The notes: a model not told the origin generated them from the sequence alone. DNA of 64,000 nucleotides from Ipomoea triloba (GCF_003576645.1 NC_044925.1:9839515-9903514), one strand, 5' to 3'. Counted from the first letter of the stretch, positions 20,005 through 31,827 are shown. Program-made: numbers and translations.

Positions 20005-21611
20005 ATGCCACGCTCTTCTCGTACGGGTCAATTGCAATACGATCCTGAGATTGTGAAGACAACAAAGAAGTTAAGGAGACTAGATTGCGTAAAAGTAGAG
20101 TACTTCCATCAACATCTCTTCAATCAAATACCACAACTGAACCAAATGCCTCTTGTTGTGATTCCGAAAAAAAAACAAGCAATGGCCGAAGAACAAGTAG
20201 TGGCAGAAGAACAAAAAACTTTAAGGGAGCTTTCTGCACCAAATCTAAATCAACAATCCCTCTGTATTCAACATCCTGCCTTAGAGGTTGATTTTGAATT
20301 AAGGTCAGGCTTGATTCAACTACTCCTAACATTTCGTAGTCTTGAAAATGAAGATCCACATAAGCATCTAAAGGAGTTCCACATAGTGTGTTCGAGCTTC
20401 AAACCGCAAAGAGTGACGGAAGATCAAATCAAACTACGTGCTTTCCCATTCTCATTAGCTGATAGAGCAAATGATTGGTTATTTTACCTTCCTTCAGGCT
20501 CAATAAACACCTGAGATGAAATGGTAAGATTATTTCTTGAAAAGTTTTTCCCAGCATCACGAGCTGCCAGCATTAGAAGGGAAATATGTGGCATCAAACA
20601 AAGAGACACAAAGACTCTCCACGAGTACTGGAACGCTTCAAGCAACTGTGTGCAAGTTGCCCTCAACATGGAGTTTCTAAACAGCTCCTCATTCAATACT
20701 TTTATGAGGGGTTGCTTCCCATGGAAAGAAAGATGATGGATGCAGCTAGTGGAGGCGCTATAGTGAACAAAACTCCTCGTGAAGCTAGGGATTTGCTATC
20801 TATAATGGCCGCCAGTTCACAAGAATTTGGATGTAGACAGGACACACCTTCTAGAAGAGTGAATGAGGTGAACATTTCTTCCCTTGAGAATAAAGTATCT
20901 CACTTAACTACTCTTGTTCAACAGTTAGCTCTAAGAGGTACACATCAGGTAAAAGCTTGTGGGATATGTGCTGCCACTAGACACCAAACAGACATGTGTC
21001 CGACACTTCAATATGATTCTTGTGAGCAAGCTAATGTAGTTGGAGGCTTTCCAGGCTAACCACAACGAAATTATGATCCTTATTCAAATACATACAATCC
21101 AGGATGGAGGGATCATCCAAATTTCAGCTACAAACCGCGTCCACAATTTCCACAGTTTCAGCCTAGACAACCCATTCAACAACAACCTTTATCTTCACAA
21201 CAACCATCTTCTAATTCAAGTATGTCGTTAGAAGATATCGTTAAGTCACTTGCCACTAACACACAACAATTTCAGCAACAAACACAACAATTTCAGCAAC
21301 AAACACAACAATTTCAGCAAGAAACAAGAACAAGTATTCAACACTTAGAAAGTCAGATGAGCCAGCTAGCATCTACCGTGATTAGATTGGAATATCAAGG
21401 TAAGTTACCCTCACAAACTGTTGTAAACCCAAAGCAAAATGCAAGTGGAGTTACCTTGAGAAGTGGAAAAGAGTTGCCAGAACCTACTCAAGTGAGAAGC
21501 AAACACAACCGAGATGAAGAAAATGAAAAAGAAGTTCATCCAACCCAAAATGATCAAAAACTCGTCAAAGAAAGTCCAGAGACTTTGGTAATTCTTCCCC
21601 AAGCCACGTAG
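20005..21611 (+). pseudogene. Decayed gag of Athila-1 (Retrotrans_gag plus zinc knuckle)
   Basis: The frame opens MPRSSRTGQLQYDPE. The gag core is seen as LRAFPFSLADRANDWLFYLP, then MVRLFLEKFFPASRAAS, KRDTKTLHEYWERF and LLPMERKMMDAASGG (in a shifted frame). A CCHC zinc knuckle (CGICAATRHQTDMC) sits near 20958-20999. The C-terminal part has a threefold QQFQQQT repeat and a likely coiled coil. Defects are a TGA at 20512-20514 where the family has Trp, one frameshift near 20640, and a TAA near 21057 in place of a probable Gln. After 21611 the element is interrupted; its pol is not in the window. It would be the capsid/nucleocapsid precursor. Confidence 0.85.
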
Positions 21612-21869
21612 AGTACCCAATGGGTAAGGCTTTTACTTGCACACTAAAGATGAGTGTCAAGTGGATATGACCGGCTTGGTCGATCGGGCAAGACCGTATC
21701 GGTCGGTCTGCCAAAATTTCAATTGGAAAAAATCTTAAGTGATAATTCCCAAAATCAGTAAGTGGTCTCAACCATAATGCCGACCGAGCAGGATTGTTTA
21801 AGTAGAGCTAAGATAGCTCAATTGAAAAAAATCCTCAAATGAACAGGTCGAAAAAACAACATGTGACCT

Positions 21870-22255
21870 TAATCACAACTCGATCGGTCAAAATCGTGCA
21901 GGTAGGGCCGAGATAACACCACCAGGCAAAACCACAAACGAAGAGCTGGGAGACAATTAAGTGACTTAGTCACAACTCGATCGGTCAAAATCGTGCAGGT
22001 AGGGTCGGGATAACTCACCGGGCAAAACCTCAAACGAAAGAGCCGGGAGACAATTAAGTGAACTTAGTCATAACTCGACCGGTCAAAATCGTGCAGGTAG
22101 GGCTGGGATAACTCACCGGGCAAAACCTCAAACGAAAGAGCCGGGAAACAATCAAGTGAACTTAGTCACAATTCGACCGGTCAAAATCGTACAGGTAGGG
22201 CCGGGATAACTCACCGGGCCAAACCTCAAACGAAAAAAGCCGGGAAAAACGCTTG
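21870..22255. repeat. 98-bp tandem repeat (4 units) in the 3' region of the Tat-like element
   Basis: The marker TCGA(T/C)CGGTCAAAATCGTG recurs about every 98 bp (21880, 21977, 22075, 22173). Units also share GGCAAAACCTCAAACGAA and CCGGGA. Tat/Ogre elements often carry satellites between integrase and the 3' LTR. Confidence 0.85.
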
Positions 22256-22258
22256 CTC

Positions 22259-23877
22259 CTAATTCGGCCGATCAGCCTTTTTTTTTTTTTTTTGGAGCGA
22301 CGTAAAGCAAATCCGACCGGGGTCGGTGAATGTTACAATGGTATTAGCAGGAAAATTTTCATTTAGCCATCCGAGTACAAGTATCATGCTAGTCACCCTG
22401 TACTTGTAGAATTGTATGAGATGTTCGGAGTTCCACACTCGGTCAATCAGTTGACCGGAGAGGGTCTCTAATTTGTAGGTGTTGGGTTGGACTATTGCTG
22501 CGACTTTGTAGGACCCTTCCCATTTCTTAGCAAATTTTCCTTGTTCGGTTGGTTTACTAGCTTCTCTCCGTTGGAGCACTAAGTCGCCAACTTGAAAGTA
22601 ACGTGGTTTCACCCGTCCATCATGGTAAGTTTTGGCGGCCTTCTGGTACTCAATCATTCTTCGTGCCGCCATGTCCTTTTTCTCATCGATGAAGTTCAGC
22701 TCTGCACCTTGCAACTCGTCGTTTTCCTCCGGCTGGTAATTCCTTTCCTGAGCGGTAGGGAGCCACGCTTCAATTGGCACCCTTGCTTCGAATCCGTAGG
22801 CTAGCGAGAAAGGTGTTTCGTTGGTCGCCCGTCGCGGAGTGGTTCGGTAGGTCCAAAGAACATACGGGAGCTCTTCTACCCAGCCTCGACCCGCACTTTG
22901 TAATTTCTTCTTCAGTCCGTCGATGATCGTTCGGTTGGTGTTTTCCACTTGTCCGTTAGCTTGTGGGTATGCTACGGCCGCTCGGGTGTGCCTGATGCCT
23001 AGTTTGGCCATGAAGCTTTTGAACGGCTGACTATCAAATTGTGTCCCGTTGTTAGTGATTAGGTAGACCGGAACCCCGAACCGAGTGATTACCTTTTCCC
23101 AGAGAAACTTTTGGCACTACTGCGAAGTGATGGTTGCTAGTGCTTCTGCTTCTACCCACTTGGTGAAATAATCAATGGCCACGATCACATATTTCTTCCG
23201 ACCGGCTGCAATTGGGAATGCTTCGATCAAATCAACTCCCCACCTTGCAAAGGGTATTACCTCGCTGATCGGCCGGTAATATGTGGCTGGTCGACCGGGC
23301 AATCGGTGAAATTCTTGACAAGTAGTGCATCGCCGAACGTACTGATCGCAATCCAAGTTGATTGAGGGCCAATAGTATCATAGCAGGATGATTTTTTGTG
23401 CCAGTGTCCTTGGTCCTTGGTGAGCCGAACAAATGCCTTCATGAACTTCCTCAATCACAATCTTGGCCTCATCGTTGGTCAGACACCTCAAGAGCGGTCC
23501 GCCATACGACCGCTTGTAGAGTTTCCCGTCGATCAATTGGAAGCGTGGTGCTCTTAGTCTGACCTTCTTCGCCCTGGTGGTGTCATCTGGTACGGTGCCA
23601 TTAGCAATGTAATTTTTCAGATCGTACATCCAATCTGGCTCGCTTATCTCGACCGGTCGGACCTCAATAACATCAATGCTCGGCGATCTGATCTCTTCAA
23701 TTCGTGAAATCTTGGACACGCAGTCAGGGGCCTCCTGTGTCAATTTGGACAACATGTCAGCGTCTGTGTTCTCTGTTCTGGGCACCTGGATCAATTCATA
23801 CTTGTTGAACTGTTGCAACAACTCTAGGGCAACGTCCTTGTATTGTATCACGCGTTCCTCCTTCGCTTCGATCGTTC
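22259..23877 (-). pseudogene. Tat-like RNase H end and integrase (two in-frame stops)
   Basis: From the high-coordinate end: an RNase H tail (AKEERVIQYKDVALELLQQF, NTDADMLSKL). Then the integrase zinc region (EEVHEGICSAHQG, RRCTTCQEFHR), the core with GVDLIEAFP, LITNNGTQFDS and PQANGQVENTNR, and a C-terminal chromo-less tail (RVWNSEHLIQFY). Stops fall near 23378 and 23117, both in the same frame. The second catalytic Asp of the DDE triad is Asn (TNNGTQF instead of a DNGTQF type), so the enzyme could not work even without the stops. It would insert element cDNA into the genome. Confidence 0.9.
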
Positions 23878-25019
23878 CAGATAATTGTGTAACCTCTCGT
23901 CTATTCCGATAAGTTTAGGGTTCGAAAAATATTTTTTTAGGCTATGACATTTATGAGATGATCTCTCAGTACTTCAGAAGGATTTTTATAAGTGAGACTA
24001 GTTATTAATAAACTGCGATCTACGTACCGGTCATGAACCGTAAAAATTTTAAGGATGTATATACTGTTAGACTTTCCCTAGGAAACGGATTATTAAGCAT
24101 GATACGAGTAAGCGTGAATTTCCTTTTTAGTTCAAAGTGAGAATTAAACGGACTGTAAGAGTGAATTTGTTACGGACCTTCATATCACTGTATTTCGTGA
24201 GATATCGGAAAATTTTCCGATTTTAGTGGTTAATGACGGGACTATTTTTAGAATAATTTTGGTATTAAAATTTTCCCGAACTAAGTTATATTCTTCCGAA
24301 CTTTTATCTGATTTAATCCCTAACTGTCCAAGGCAAATCTTATTCTATAAGACTCACCATACTTACCATAGGATTGTGACAAGTGTCACATTATTTACCA
24401 CATGGTAATTAATTATTATTTTGTCATAAGAGAGTATGGGATAAGCCATTCTAAGATGTAACTTACACTCCAAGTCTTCCACATCTCCCACCCCCCATTT
24501 TCGAAAATTAAGAGAAGGAAAAGGAGAGAAGGAAAATATCATCTTCCACTTTGAGATCCAAGAACTCCATAGCCATTTTCCAACACAAGTGCTTCCATAA
24601 TAGGTAAAACTTCGGTTTTATTCGGTAAAAATGACTAGAATCCTTCCTAGAACTTAAGTTAAACTAAGGATTCATGAAAATGTTGTTATTATGGTGATTA
24701 TTATTTAGGATCTTCGGTGGAAAATTGAAGAAAGGGATCACCATCTTTTCTACGGTGTTAAAACTACTTGGGAGGTAAGGAATCCCTTAAGTTGGTTTAG
24801 TCACTTGAAAATGATCAAATGCTAGTAAATTATGAGACTAGAAATTTTATGTGAAAATTATGTGTTAAGTTTGTGGATCTTTAAGTTGGCTCAAAAGACT
24901 ACACTTTAAATTTTTGGTAATTTTTGTATACATGTTCATAGCTAATTTATGCATGTATATGTTGTATATAAGCTTATACTTGTGAAAATAGTGAGAAATC
25001 GAGGCGTTACAACGCCATT

Positions 25020-25265
25020 TTTATTGCCCGAAACTGGCAGATTCGGATGGACGCGGCCTGGACGCGCGTCCATTTGCGTCCAGTGCTTCGGGATTACGGC
25101 CGAAAGGCCGGACACGACCACGGACGCGCGTCCAATGCGCGTCCGTTGGTGTCCAGTGTTTCGGCATCACGGCCGAACGGCTTGACGCGGCTCGGACGCA
25201 CGAGTCCGCCGTGCGTCTGGCGGTGCGGGAATTCGCGCGGCTGCGGTGTGCGGTTCTGTTTTCGA
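25020..25265. repeat. GC-rich LTR segment with GGACGCGCGTCC palindromes
   Basis: The segment is strikingly GC- and CpG-rich against AT-rich surroundings. There are two diverged tandem halves of about 100 bp. Perfect 12-bp palindromes GGACGCGCGTCC occur near 25070 and 25121, with further partial copies (GCGCGTCC). The conceptual frames here overlap on both strands and look non-coding. Confidence 0.7.
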
Positions 25266-25589
25266 CCGAACTTTCTTCCGTAATTTTTGCTCTTGCATGA
25301 TATGATGTTTGAAAAGCCTACGGGCACCCGAGTTCAATTTCTGAAAGTTCAAATATTGTTTTGTAAATTACGTACTTTGGTTTGGAAGGAAAATCGTGTT
25401 TTCAAGAAACAAGTGTAACTCTTGTCACTTGGGAATTTATGGTAAAAAATCAATGACAAATATGAATATTTTGGAAATATATTTTGATAGGAATAATCGT
25501 TTTGAGACTTTATGTGAAAATACTAATTATATATATATAGGAAGAATGTTTTAAAAACCTTAGTTTCTAGATAAAGTTGTGAAGGATAT

Positions 25590-26080
25590 GTTTGACGTGC
25601 GGGAGGCTTGTAAGCCGTGGCCCGAGGTTGTTGAGATGTTTGACCTGCGGGAGGCATGAGTGCCGCGGCTCGAGGTTGTTGAGATGTTTGACCTGCGGGA
25701 GGCATGAGTTCCATGGCCCGAGGTTGTTGAGATGTTTGACCTGCGGGAGGCATGAGTGCCGCGGCCCGAGGTTGTTGAGATGTTTGACCTGCGGGAGGCT
25801 TGTGAGTCGTGACCCGAGGTTGTTGAGATGTTTGACCTGCGTGAGGCATGAGTGTCGTGGCCCAAGGTTGTTGAGATATTTGACCCGCGGGAGGCATGAG
25901 TGCCGTGACCCGAGGTTGTTGAGATATTTGACCTGTGGGAGGCATGAGTGCCGTGGCCCGAGGTTGTTGAGATGTTTGACCTGCGGGAGGCATGAGTGCC
26001 GTGGCCCGAGGTTGTTGAGATGTTCGACCTGCGGGAGGCATGAATGCCGTGGCCCGAGGTTCTTGAAAATATTCCAAGTA
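25590..26080. repeat. 48-bp minisatellite (about 10 units) inside LTR copy A
   Basis: The unit starts GATGTTTGACCTGCGGGAGG and ends CCCGAGGTTGTTGA. Because 48 is a multiple of three, frames stay open on both strands (THASRRSNISTTSGHG and MPPAGQTSQQPRATAL type repeats). The related LTRs at 52870-52990 and 54690-54770 have only diverged single versions, so expansion happened in this copy. Confidence 0.92.
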
Positions 26081-26450
26081 TGCCTTGCACTTATCCAGGG
26101 GGAAACTAAGTGAATTTTGACTATAAAATTTTAGTTACTCCGTAACTATGCTGAAGAATAAAATGTCACGAAAGTTGAGCACTAAAGTGTGCTGTTGAAC
26201 TCTCTCTCCTTTGGGTTAAAAATGATGAAAATTCCCGGAAATGAAAGTATTATATGTTGATGCAACTCATATACTCTACTATACTTTCTTTTGTTGATAA
26301 CCTGGTTGCAGGTAGATTTTCAACTTATGGGTAAAGCTTACAGCTTTCAAATTATTAATACAGTTTCGAAACCTTTGTTTACTTTTGAGTGATAATGGAT
26401 TTCCTTACTTAGCCGTCGTGCTAACTACACTTCATTGTGTCCTTTATCAG

Positions 26451-26762
26451 ATGCAGTCTAGCGTGGGCTCTTGCAGCCCCGGGAACTCTGGTGACTCATT
26501 AGAGTTCATGTTTCCTATCTTAGACTATGATGATTATGTACAGTATCTAGCGGGCGACGACCCGTATACTCCCGGCTTCACTCCTGATCCTCCAACTCCG
26601 GCTTATGCTCCTGATCTTGTTCCTGCTCCTGTTCACCCGGTTGTACCTGTCTGGTCTCCTGTTCCCAGTAGTCCATTGTGTTTCATGGATGCTGTTCAGG
26701 CGAGTTATGGGTTTTACCCCATCGAGGTTTTAGAGGAGAGAATAACCCAAACTTTGTTCTAA
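26451..26762 (+). CDS. Conserved LTR-internal ORF, copy A (truncated), unknown function
   Basis: Starts MQSSVGSCSP and continues with an acidic/aromatic segment (LDYDDYVQYLAGDDPYTPG), a Pro/Val-rich linker (VPVWSPVP) and QASYGFYPIEVL. It then breaks off into ERITQTLF, where the other copies go on with SDPLEF and the PYPWDPS motif. Directly upstream lies GTGCTAACTACACTTCATTGTG...TTTATCAG, a branch point and splice acceptor ending at the ATG. I recognise no domain. Copies at 53679 and within 57242-57985 keep the same frame despite many substitutions, which argues for a real protein-coding past. Confidence 0.6.
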   Translation: MQSSVGSCSPGNSGDSLEFMFPILDYDDYVQYLAGDDPYTPGFTPDPPTPAYAPDLVPAPVHPVVPVWSPVPSSPLCFMDAVQASYGFYPIEVLEERITQTLF

Positions 26763-26945
26763 TGGGCCGAAAGAAAACTCCTGTACATATTTGTAGCTAG
26801 TATAGCTACCCTTTTTCTACTCATATATACATATATGAAGTTATGACGGGTTTTGACGATATGAAACAATTCCTTATCTTCAGCCTGTGCATCTAGAGTG
26901 AATTCTATCTGGATTTGATTGGGTTCAGTCTAGGTGTGGCGGTAA

Positions 26946-28349
26946 CTTACTTGGGTTCAAACGCAAGTTGAAAGTTTCCATCACCTTGAATGCCCGGGCC
27001 AGGTCGGTAAGATGAGTTTCTTTCGATCGGCTCTTGACGAGCATGTCGTCTACATACGCCTCCATGGTCGACCCGAGCAATCCTTTGAACAACTCTTTCA
27101 CCATCCTTTGGTAGGTGGCTCCGGAGTTTCGTAGACCGAACGCCATCACCACGTAACAAAATACTCCATCTGGGGTTATGAAAGCAGTCTTCTCTTCGTC
27201 TTCTTTGCTCATGAAAATTTGATGGTAGCCTTTGAAGGCGTCTATGAAACTTAACAGCTCACACCCGGCCGTTTCATCAACCATCTGGTCAGGATTTGGC
27301 AGGGGATATGGATCCTTCGGACAGGCTTTGTTCAAATCAGTGTAGTCTATGCACATTCTCCATGTAGGTGGTTTAGGTGCAAGGACTACATTGGCCAACC
27401 ACTCCGGGTAGAGAACCTCTCGGATGTGCCCAACCGCCAAGAGGGTGGCAGTCTCCTTCTTCACGAACTCTCTTCTTTCACTGGACAGATGCCTCTTCTT
27501 CGGCTTGACCGGTTTGAAACTCGGTTGGATGGATAATCGATGACAAATGACAGACCGGTCGACACCGGGCATGTCCTCCAGTCCCCAAGAAAAGACATTT
27601 TTGAACTTCTGTAAGACTTTGATAATGTTTTCTCGTAGACCGACCGAGAGTTTCCGACCGATCTTGACCATCCACTCCGGCCGGCTAGGGTCAAGCATAA
27701 TCTCTTCCACTTCTAAAGCTGGTTGCGGTTTCTCTTTTACTTCTCCTTGGTCAACTTGTTGAGAGATGGTGTGAATCCTTGCATCCTCACGATCGGACTG
27801 CTTCACTGCCTGCACGTAGCACTGGTAGGCCGCTCGCTGGTTTCCTCGAACCACTCCGATCCCATTGGGTGTGTGGAATTTCATGCACAAGTGATTCATT
27901 GAGATGACAGCGGCTGCTTGGGAGATGCCGGGTCGACCAAGTATTGCATTGTGAATACATTTCAACTTGATCACTACGAACTCCATGGTAGTCATCAAAA
28001 CATTTGGCTGGGTGCCTAACTCCACATTCAAACTGATCACTCCTTCTGCCTCTATGGAGTCGCCTGTGAAACCAGACAGCGGGGTCCGTATGGGGGTCAG
28101 CTGGTCGATCGACAGACCCAATCGGGTGAAGACGTCGATGTACAAAATGTTTACTGAACTTCCTGTGTCAACTAGTATTCTCTGGACGTCCGTCCCATTG
28201 ATGTCCATTGTGATGATGAGCGAGTCGCCGTGGGCTTCCCCGTGGATGGGAAGATCTTCGTCAGTGGACCGACCCGACGTACAAATTTCTCGCCCATTGC
28301 TTTCTTTGGCGAGAAGAGTCTCCTCCTTCTGGTCCTCCATAGATAACAT
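26946..28349 (-). pseudogene. Tat-like protease and reverse transcriptase (3' truncated)
   Basis: The aspartic protease is seen as RILVDTGSSVNILY with ILGRPGI downstream. Reverse transcriptase follows: WLANVVLAPK, WRMCIDYTDLNKACPKDPYP, FIDAFKGYHQIFM, TAFITPDGVFCYVVMAFGL and the active site EAYVDDMLVKS. The frame ends at FNLRLNPSK, where the Del/Tekay LTR begins, so the thumb and most of RNase H are missing. A two-residue gap at APKPPTWR suggests a small deletion. It makes cDNA from the element RNA. Confidence 0.92.
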
Positions 28350-29413
28350 GAATAACTGGCTTCTTTCCGGCCGCCTTGTCGTCGCTTGGTCCGTGCGGAC
28401 CGGGTGCCTTCGATTGTTCCTTAGGGTTCCTCTTCCAGACGTTCTTTTTTAACTTTCCTTTGTCCCGTTTGTCTCTCTTTACGAACGGCTCTAATTCTCC
28501 ATTTTGAATGAGTTGCTCAATAACCAGACGTAGGGCGATGCACTCTACTGTCTCATGACCCTTCGTTTTGTGAAAAACAGAGTATTTGTTCTTGTCTGGT
28601 CCTTCGGGTACCGGGTCGGGTGGATGGACCAGGTTGCATTGCTCGGCATATTGAAAGACTTCCACTAGGGGTTTGGTTAACGGAGTGAATCGCGGTCCAT
28701 CCTCCGGTCGGCCACGTTGCTTAAAACGTTGTCGATTTCTCCTCGGGTCGTGACCTCTATCCCGATCGACCGGTTGTTCTTCTCCTCTTTTAGCCATGTT
28801 AGCCTCTGTAGCGTCTGCATGGTGCTTGGCCCGGGTAATCGCCTCTTCGTAAGTTTTGGGGGGATGGACGACGAGGTCGTAGTAGAGCAGCCCAGAACGG
28901 AGCGACATGAGGAGAGCGTGGATTGCTGCCTGGTCTTCCATTGGTTCTACTTGGTCGATCTCACGATCCCATTTGTGCAAGAAAGCGGACAAGGTCTCCC
29001 CCGGGTCATGCTTGACTCCATTTAGATAAGTGTAGGGCTTCTTTTTCGATCTGCTGATTGCGAACCGCCTCACGAACTTGTCAGCTAGCTGGCTAAAGTT
29101 TCCAATCGACCGAGGTTCCAACTTCCTGAACCACTCGGCCGCTCTGCCTGCCAAAGTTGCAAAGAAAGCTCTACATATGACTGCATCAGTCACTCCTAAC
29201 ATCAACATGTTGCCATAGTACATGTCGATGTGTTTTTGAGGGTCCGACCGACCGATGTAAGTCCACATGACATCGTTAGTTAATGCGCGTAATGCGCGCT
29301 CATGACATCGTCAGTGAAGGGTGTGGCGATCAGTGGACTGGGCGGCTCTTTATCTACACTGTTCTTTTCACGAAGCTCACGTTGTAAGCGGTCGATTCTC
29401 TCTTGCATCCTAG
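28261..29413 (-). pseudogene. Tat-like gag, main part
   Basis: The Retrotrans_gag core reads VICRAFFATLAGRAAEWFRK, KFVRRFAISRSKKKPYTYL, PGETLSAFLHKWDREI, then a basic region and KYSVFHKTKGHETVECI. The frame overlaps the start of the protease frame by 89 bp in another phase; in intact relatives gag and pro are continuous, so a frameshift near 28300 is likely. Upstream, at about 29270-29300, a GCGC repeat marks another break. The N-terminal end continues beyond the solo LTR, at 30666-31560. Confidence 0.88.
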
Positions 29414-29418
29414 CCAAC

Positions 29419-30665
29419 TGATAAGCGCCAAAAATAGTCAAGTTTCGGGTCATGTTTAGATAATATTTTACTGCTTTAGCACCTAATTGTGATCACCTTT
29501 TATAGCTAAAACCTCTAATTAACACCTATTTGACATATCCAATTCAAAGAATGCATTTTGAGTCATTTCCGCAGGATATAGCAAAGTCTTGGGCCAAAAA
29601 GAAGCAACAAACGAAGAATCAACCAGCAGGAGGCTGCCACGCACCCTCACACGCGTGTGAGCAGGCGTGGAATAATTCCAGAGAGCTGCCACGGGCGGCC
29701 ACACGCGTGTGAGCGGCGTGGACGCGCCCAGCAGGGCAACAGCGGAAATTCGACTCCTTGGACAGCTATTTAAACCCTTCTTTCTCATTTTGAGAGGGGG
29801 ACTCTCCTAACTTTCAGATCTGATTTATCTCTCTATTCCTTCCCCTTTGGGGAGGAAAATCATACTATTTTCCCTTAGATTAGAATAGATCTTTAGAATA
29901 GAAGATGGATTGAAGATGTAGAGCTCACCATTCCCTTGGTAAAATACTCTTTCCATTGGATTACTTGTTTAGATTTATTGTTGAAAGTAATTTTGCTTTG
30001 TTGTTTTGGATAATTTCTATGATTGAGTAGAGTGATTTGGGCGTGTGTGCCCTTGTTAAATTGTTGATTGTTGATTAGAAATTGCTTTATGATTTTGAGA
30101 TCTGAAGGAGTAGGGTTGATGTTTGTATCGATGATGTTGTTCAAACTTTACTTCTATTTCGGCCGGAATAGTTAGTAAACCGAGTGGAAGTGAGAGAGTG
30201 CGCGATAGCGGCCTCTCACGAGCCCAACTCACCCATATCTCTGCTCTTAGTCCGAGATGACAAGATCCGAGAGGAGTGGTAGACTAGGTGTTCGATAAAA
30301 TGCCTCAACCGAATGAGGATTGAGAGTCTGAGTGTGACGCCACTCAATATTAAGGCCTTGACTCCCTTACTCGATCGCGAAATTCGTTTCCCAAAATTCC
30401 GTAATGAAGATCAATCAATTTGTTTGACATTGGTGCACACCCCTTCCATTTATTTTGCATTAGTTAGTGTAAACCCAATCCTACTACCCCAAACCTTCTC
30501 ATTAAACCAATCCCTTGTAATACTTGTAACTCTTACCTTTTAACACCATTAAGGTTAACATTAATTCGACTCCCATTCGCCATGCTTGAGAGACACGACA
30601 CTCGGGGAGTCTTGACTCTTCGTTTTACCACCTTCACATCCACTCCTACTAAATTCACAGCATCA
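29419..30665 (+). mobile_element. Solo LTR of Athila-2, copy A
   Basis: A 1247-bp LTR from TGATAAGCGCC to CACAGCATCA, flanked by direct repeats CCAAC at 29414-29418 and 30666-30670. It is the same length as the LTR at 39377-40623 and nearly identical to it. A TATA-like TATTTAAA lies at 29767, with two CG palindromes upstream (29646-29661 and 29700-29711). Confidence 0.92.
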
Positions 30666-31590
30666 CCAACTGATGACGAGGATTATCCTCTCTACTTGGA
30701 CGTCGCTCTCTCATGTCCGGTCGGTCACCAACCCGCTCGGACAGTCGGCCTATCTTGTCTTCCGCTCTGGATCGCGACGCGCTCCCAGTACTGCTTTTCT
30801 CCGTTTCTGTAGTCCTTCGTGGTCTCTGCCTTGGTCGGTCATGGTCATCTTGAGCCCCTAATCGAGACCTAGCACTCTTCCGAATGCGATCGAAGGCACT
30901 CCTACGTTGAGCAGCATCAGGTTGACTATGATTATAATGTTCTTCTTAGTCGGGTCTTCGCGATCGATCCTCTGACTGAATCTCTTCTAGATCATGATCT
31001 CGGGGTGGCAGATGCGACTGCCTTTGGGAAGGTTTAGTTACCGGTTGCTGCTGTTCTATAACAGGAATTTGAGGGGTCACCATCACTTGAGGAGCTGGCA
31101 TCATGACATAGTACCCGGGAGTTCCAGACACGGTTGATACAGTTGAACAAATTCTTGCAGTGGTGTTCCTTGAGCGGGGTTCCCTCCAAGCGCTCCTAGT
31201 GTTGGGGGTGACATCTGACTAGTTGGGGGTAGCATACTGTACGCCATCGGCATATGAAGCTTGGGTTGGTTGCGCCATTCATTGGTAGTGAAATGGTGGG
31301 TGGAAATTTGTGTTTCCAGCTTGTTGGTCTGGATTCTGACCGACTGGTTGGGTGGTTTGCGTATCATGTTTTGCGTGGTTGGAGGTGAGCTTGTTCATCA
31401 AGCCGCTCGAACGGTCCAACTGTCGACGTAGATCATCCTCGGGGAGTGTTTCGGCCACATTGTCGGGGTGGTGTCCAACCTGACGGGTTGAGCCTTCCCT
31501 CTGCACGTAGCCCTGACTTTGACTCCTCCTGCTGGTTTCCATCTTAAACAAGCAAGGTGAAAAAGTTAACGGGACAGATAGAGTGTCTCA
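30666..31590 (-). pseudogene. Tat-like gag N-terminal part, copy 1
   Basis: On the minus strand after the primer site comes a frame opening METSRRSQSQGYVQREGSTR, continuing in shifted frames (GTPGYYVMMPAPQVMVTPQI, SQRQSHLPPRDHDLEEI). It is Gln/Pro-rich and joins gag across the solo LTR. Several frameshifts are present. It is duplicated at 40624-41553. Confidence 0.75.
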
Positions 31591-31615
31591 CTCGGATCCC
31601 CACAGACGGTGCCAA

Positions 31616-31827
31616 TGATAGCGTAAATGGAACCGGGGGTTACGATTACACTATGAATACGTATGTTTGTGAATAAGTGGGAGAGCGCTCGTAGGTCAGC
31701 CGGTCGGCCTACCATATGGCGACCGGGCAGTTCGAGGCTGAGTAATATCCCGGGTGGTAAGTAGTTATGAGCGGGTCGCTTAGAACAGTGCGGGCTACTA
31801 TTGTAGGGTGGTCAGGTTGCAATTACA
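31616..31827 (-). mobile_element. Fragment of the Tat-like 5' LTR, copy 1
   Basis: TGATAGCGTAAATGGAACC to GGTTGCAATTACA matches the start of 41573-42370. At 31827/31828 it jumps into Athila-2 internal 3' sequence. The primer site next to it (31597-31615) carries one mismatch compared with the copy at 41554-41572. Confidence 0.88.

Larger units (their letters stand above)
23888..26945 (+). mobile_element. Del/Tekay-type long LTR, copy A, inserted in the Tat-like pol
   Basis: Starts TGTAACCTCTCG and shares blocks with the LTRs at 49125 and 51189 and, in reverse, with 53992-56354 (GCTATGACATTTATGAGA, CCGGTCA(T/C)GAACCG, ATATCGGAAAA, CCATTTTCGAAA). It ends in GGTGTGGCGGTAAC within a few bases of the Tat reverse transcriptase, short of the usual GTTACA end. 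Because about 350 codons of Tat RT/RNase H are missing at this site, this was not a clean insertion. It carries a GC-rich core, a 48-bp minisatellite and the conserved LTR reading frame at 26451. Confidence 0.82.

Noticed and set aside
25523..26113. Three long overlapping repeat frames (173-184 codons) on both strands
   Set aside because: All come from a 48-bp minisatellite whose length is a multiple of three; no start context or domain.
27461..29025. Plus- and minus-strand frames of 65-161 codons overlapping the Tat pol and gag
   Set aside because: Shadow frames of the protease, RT and gag coding sequence.
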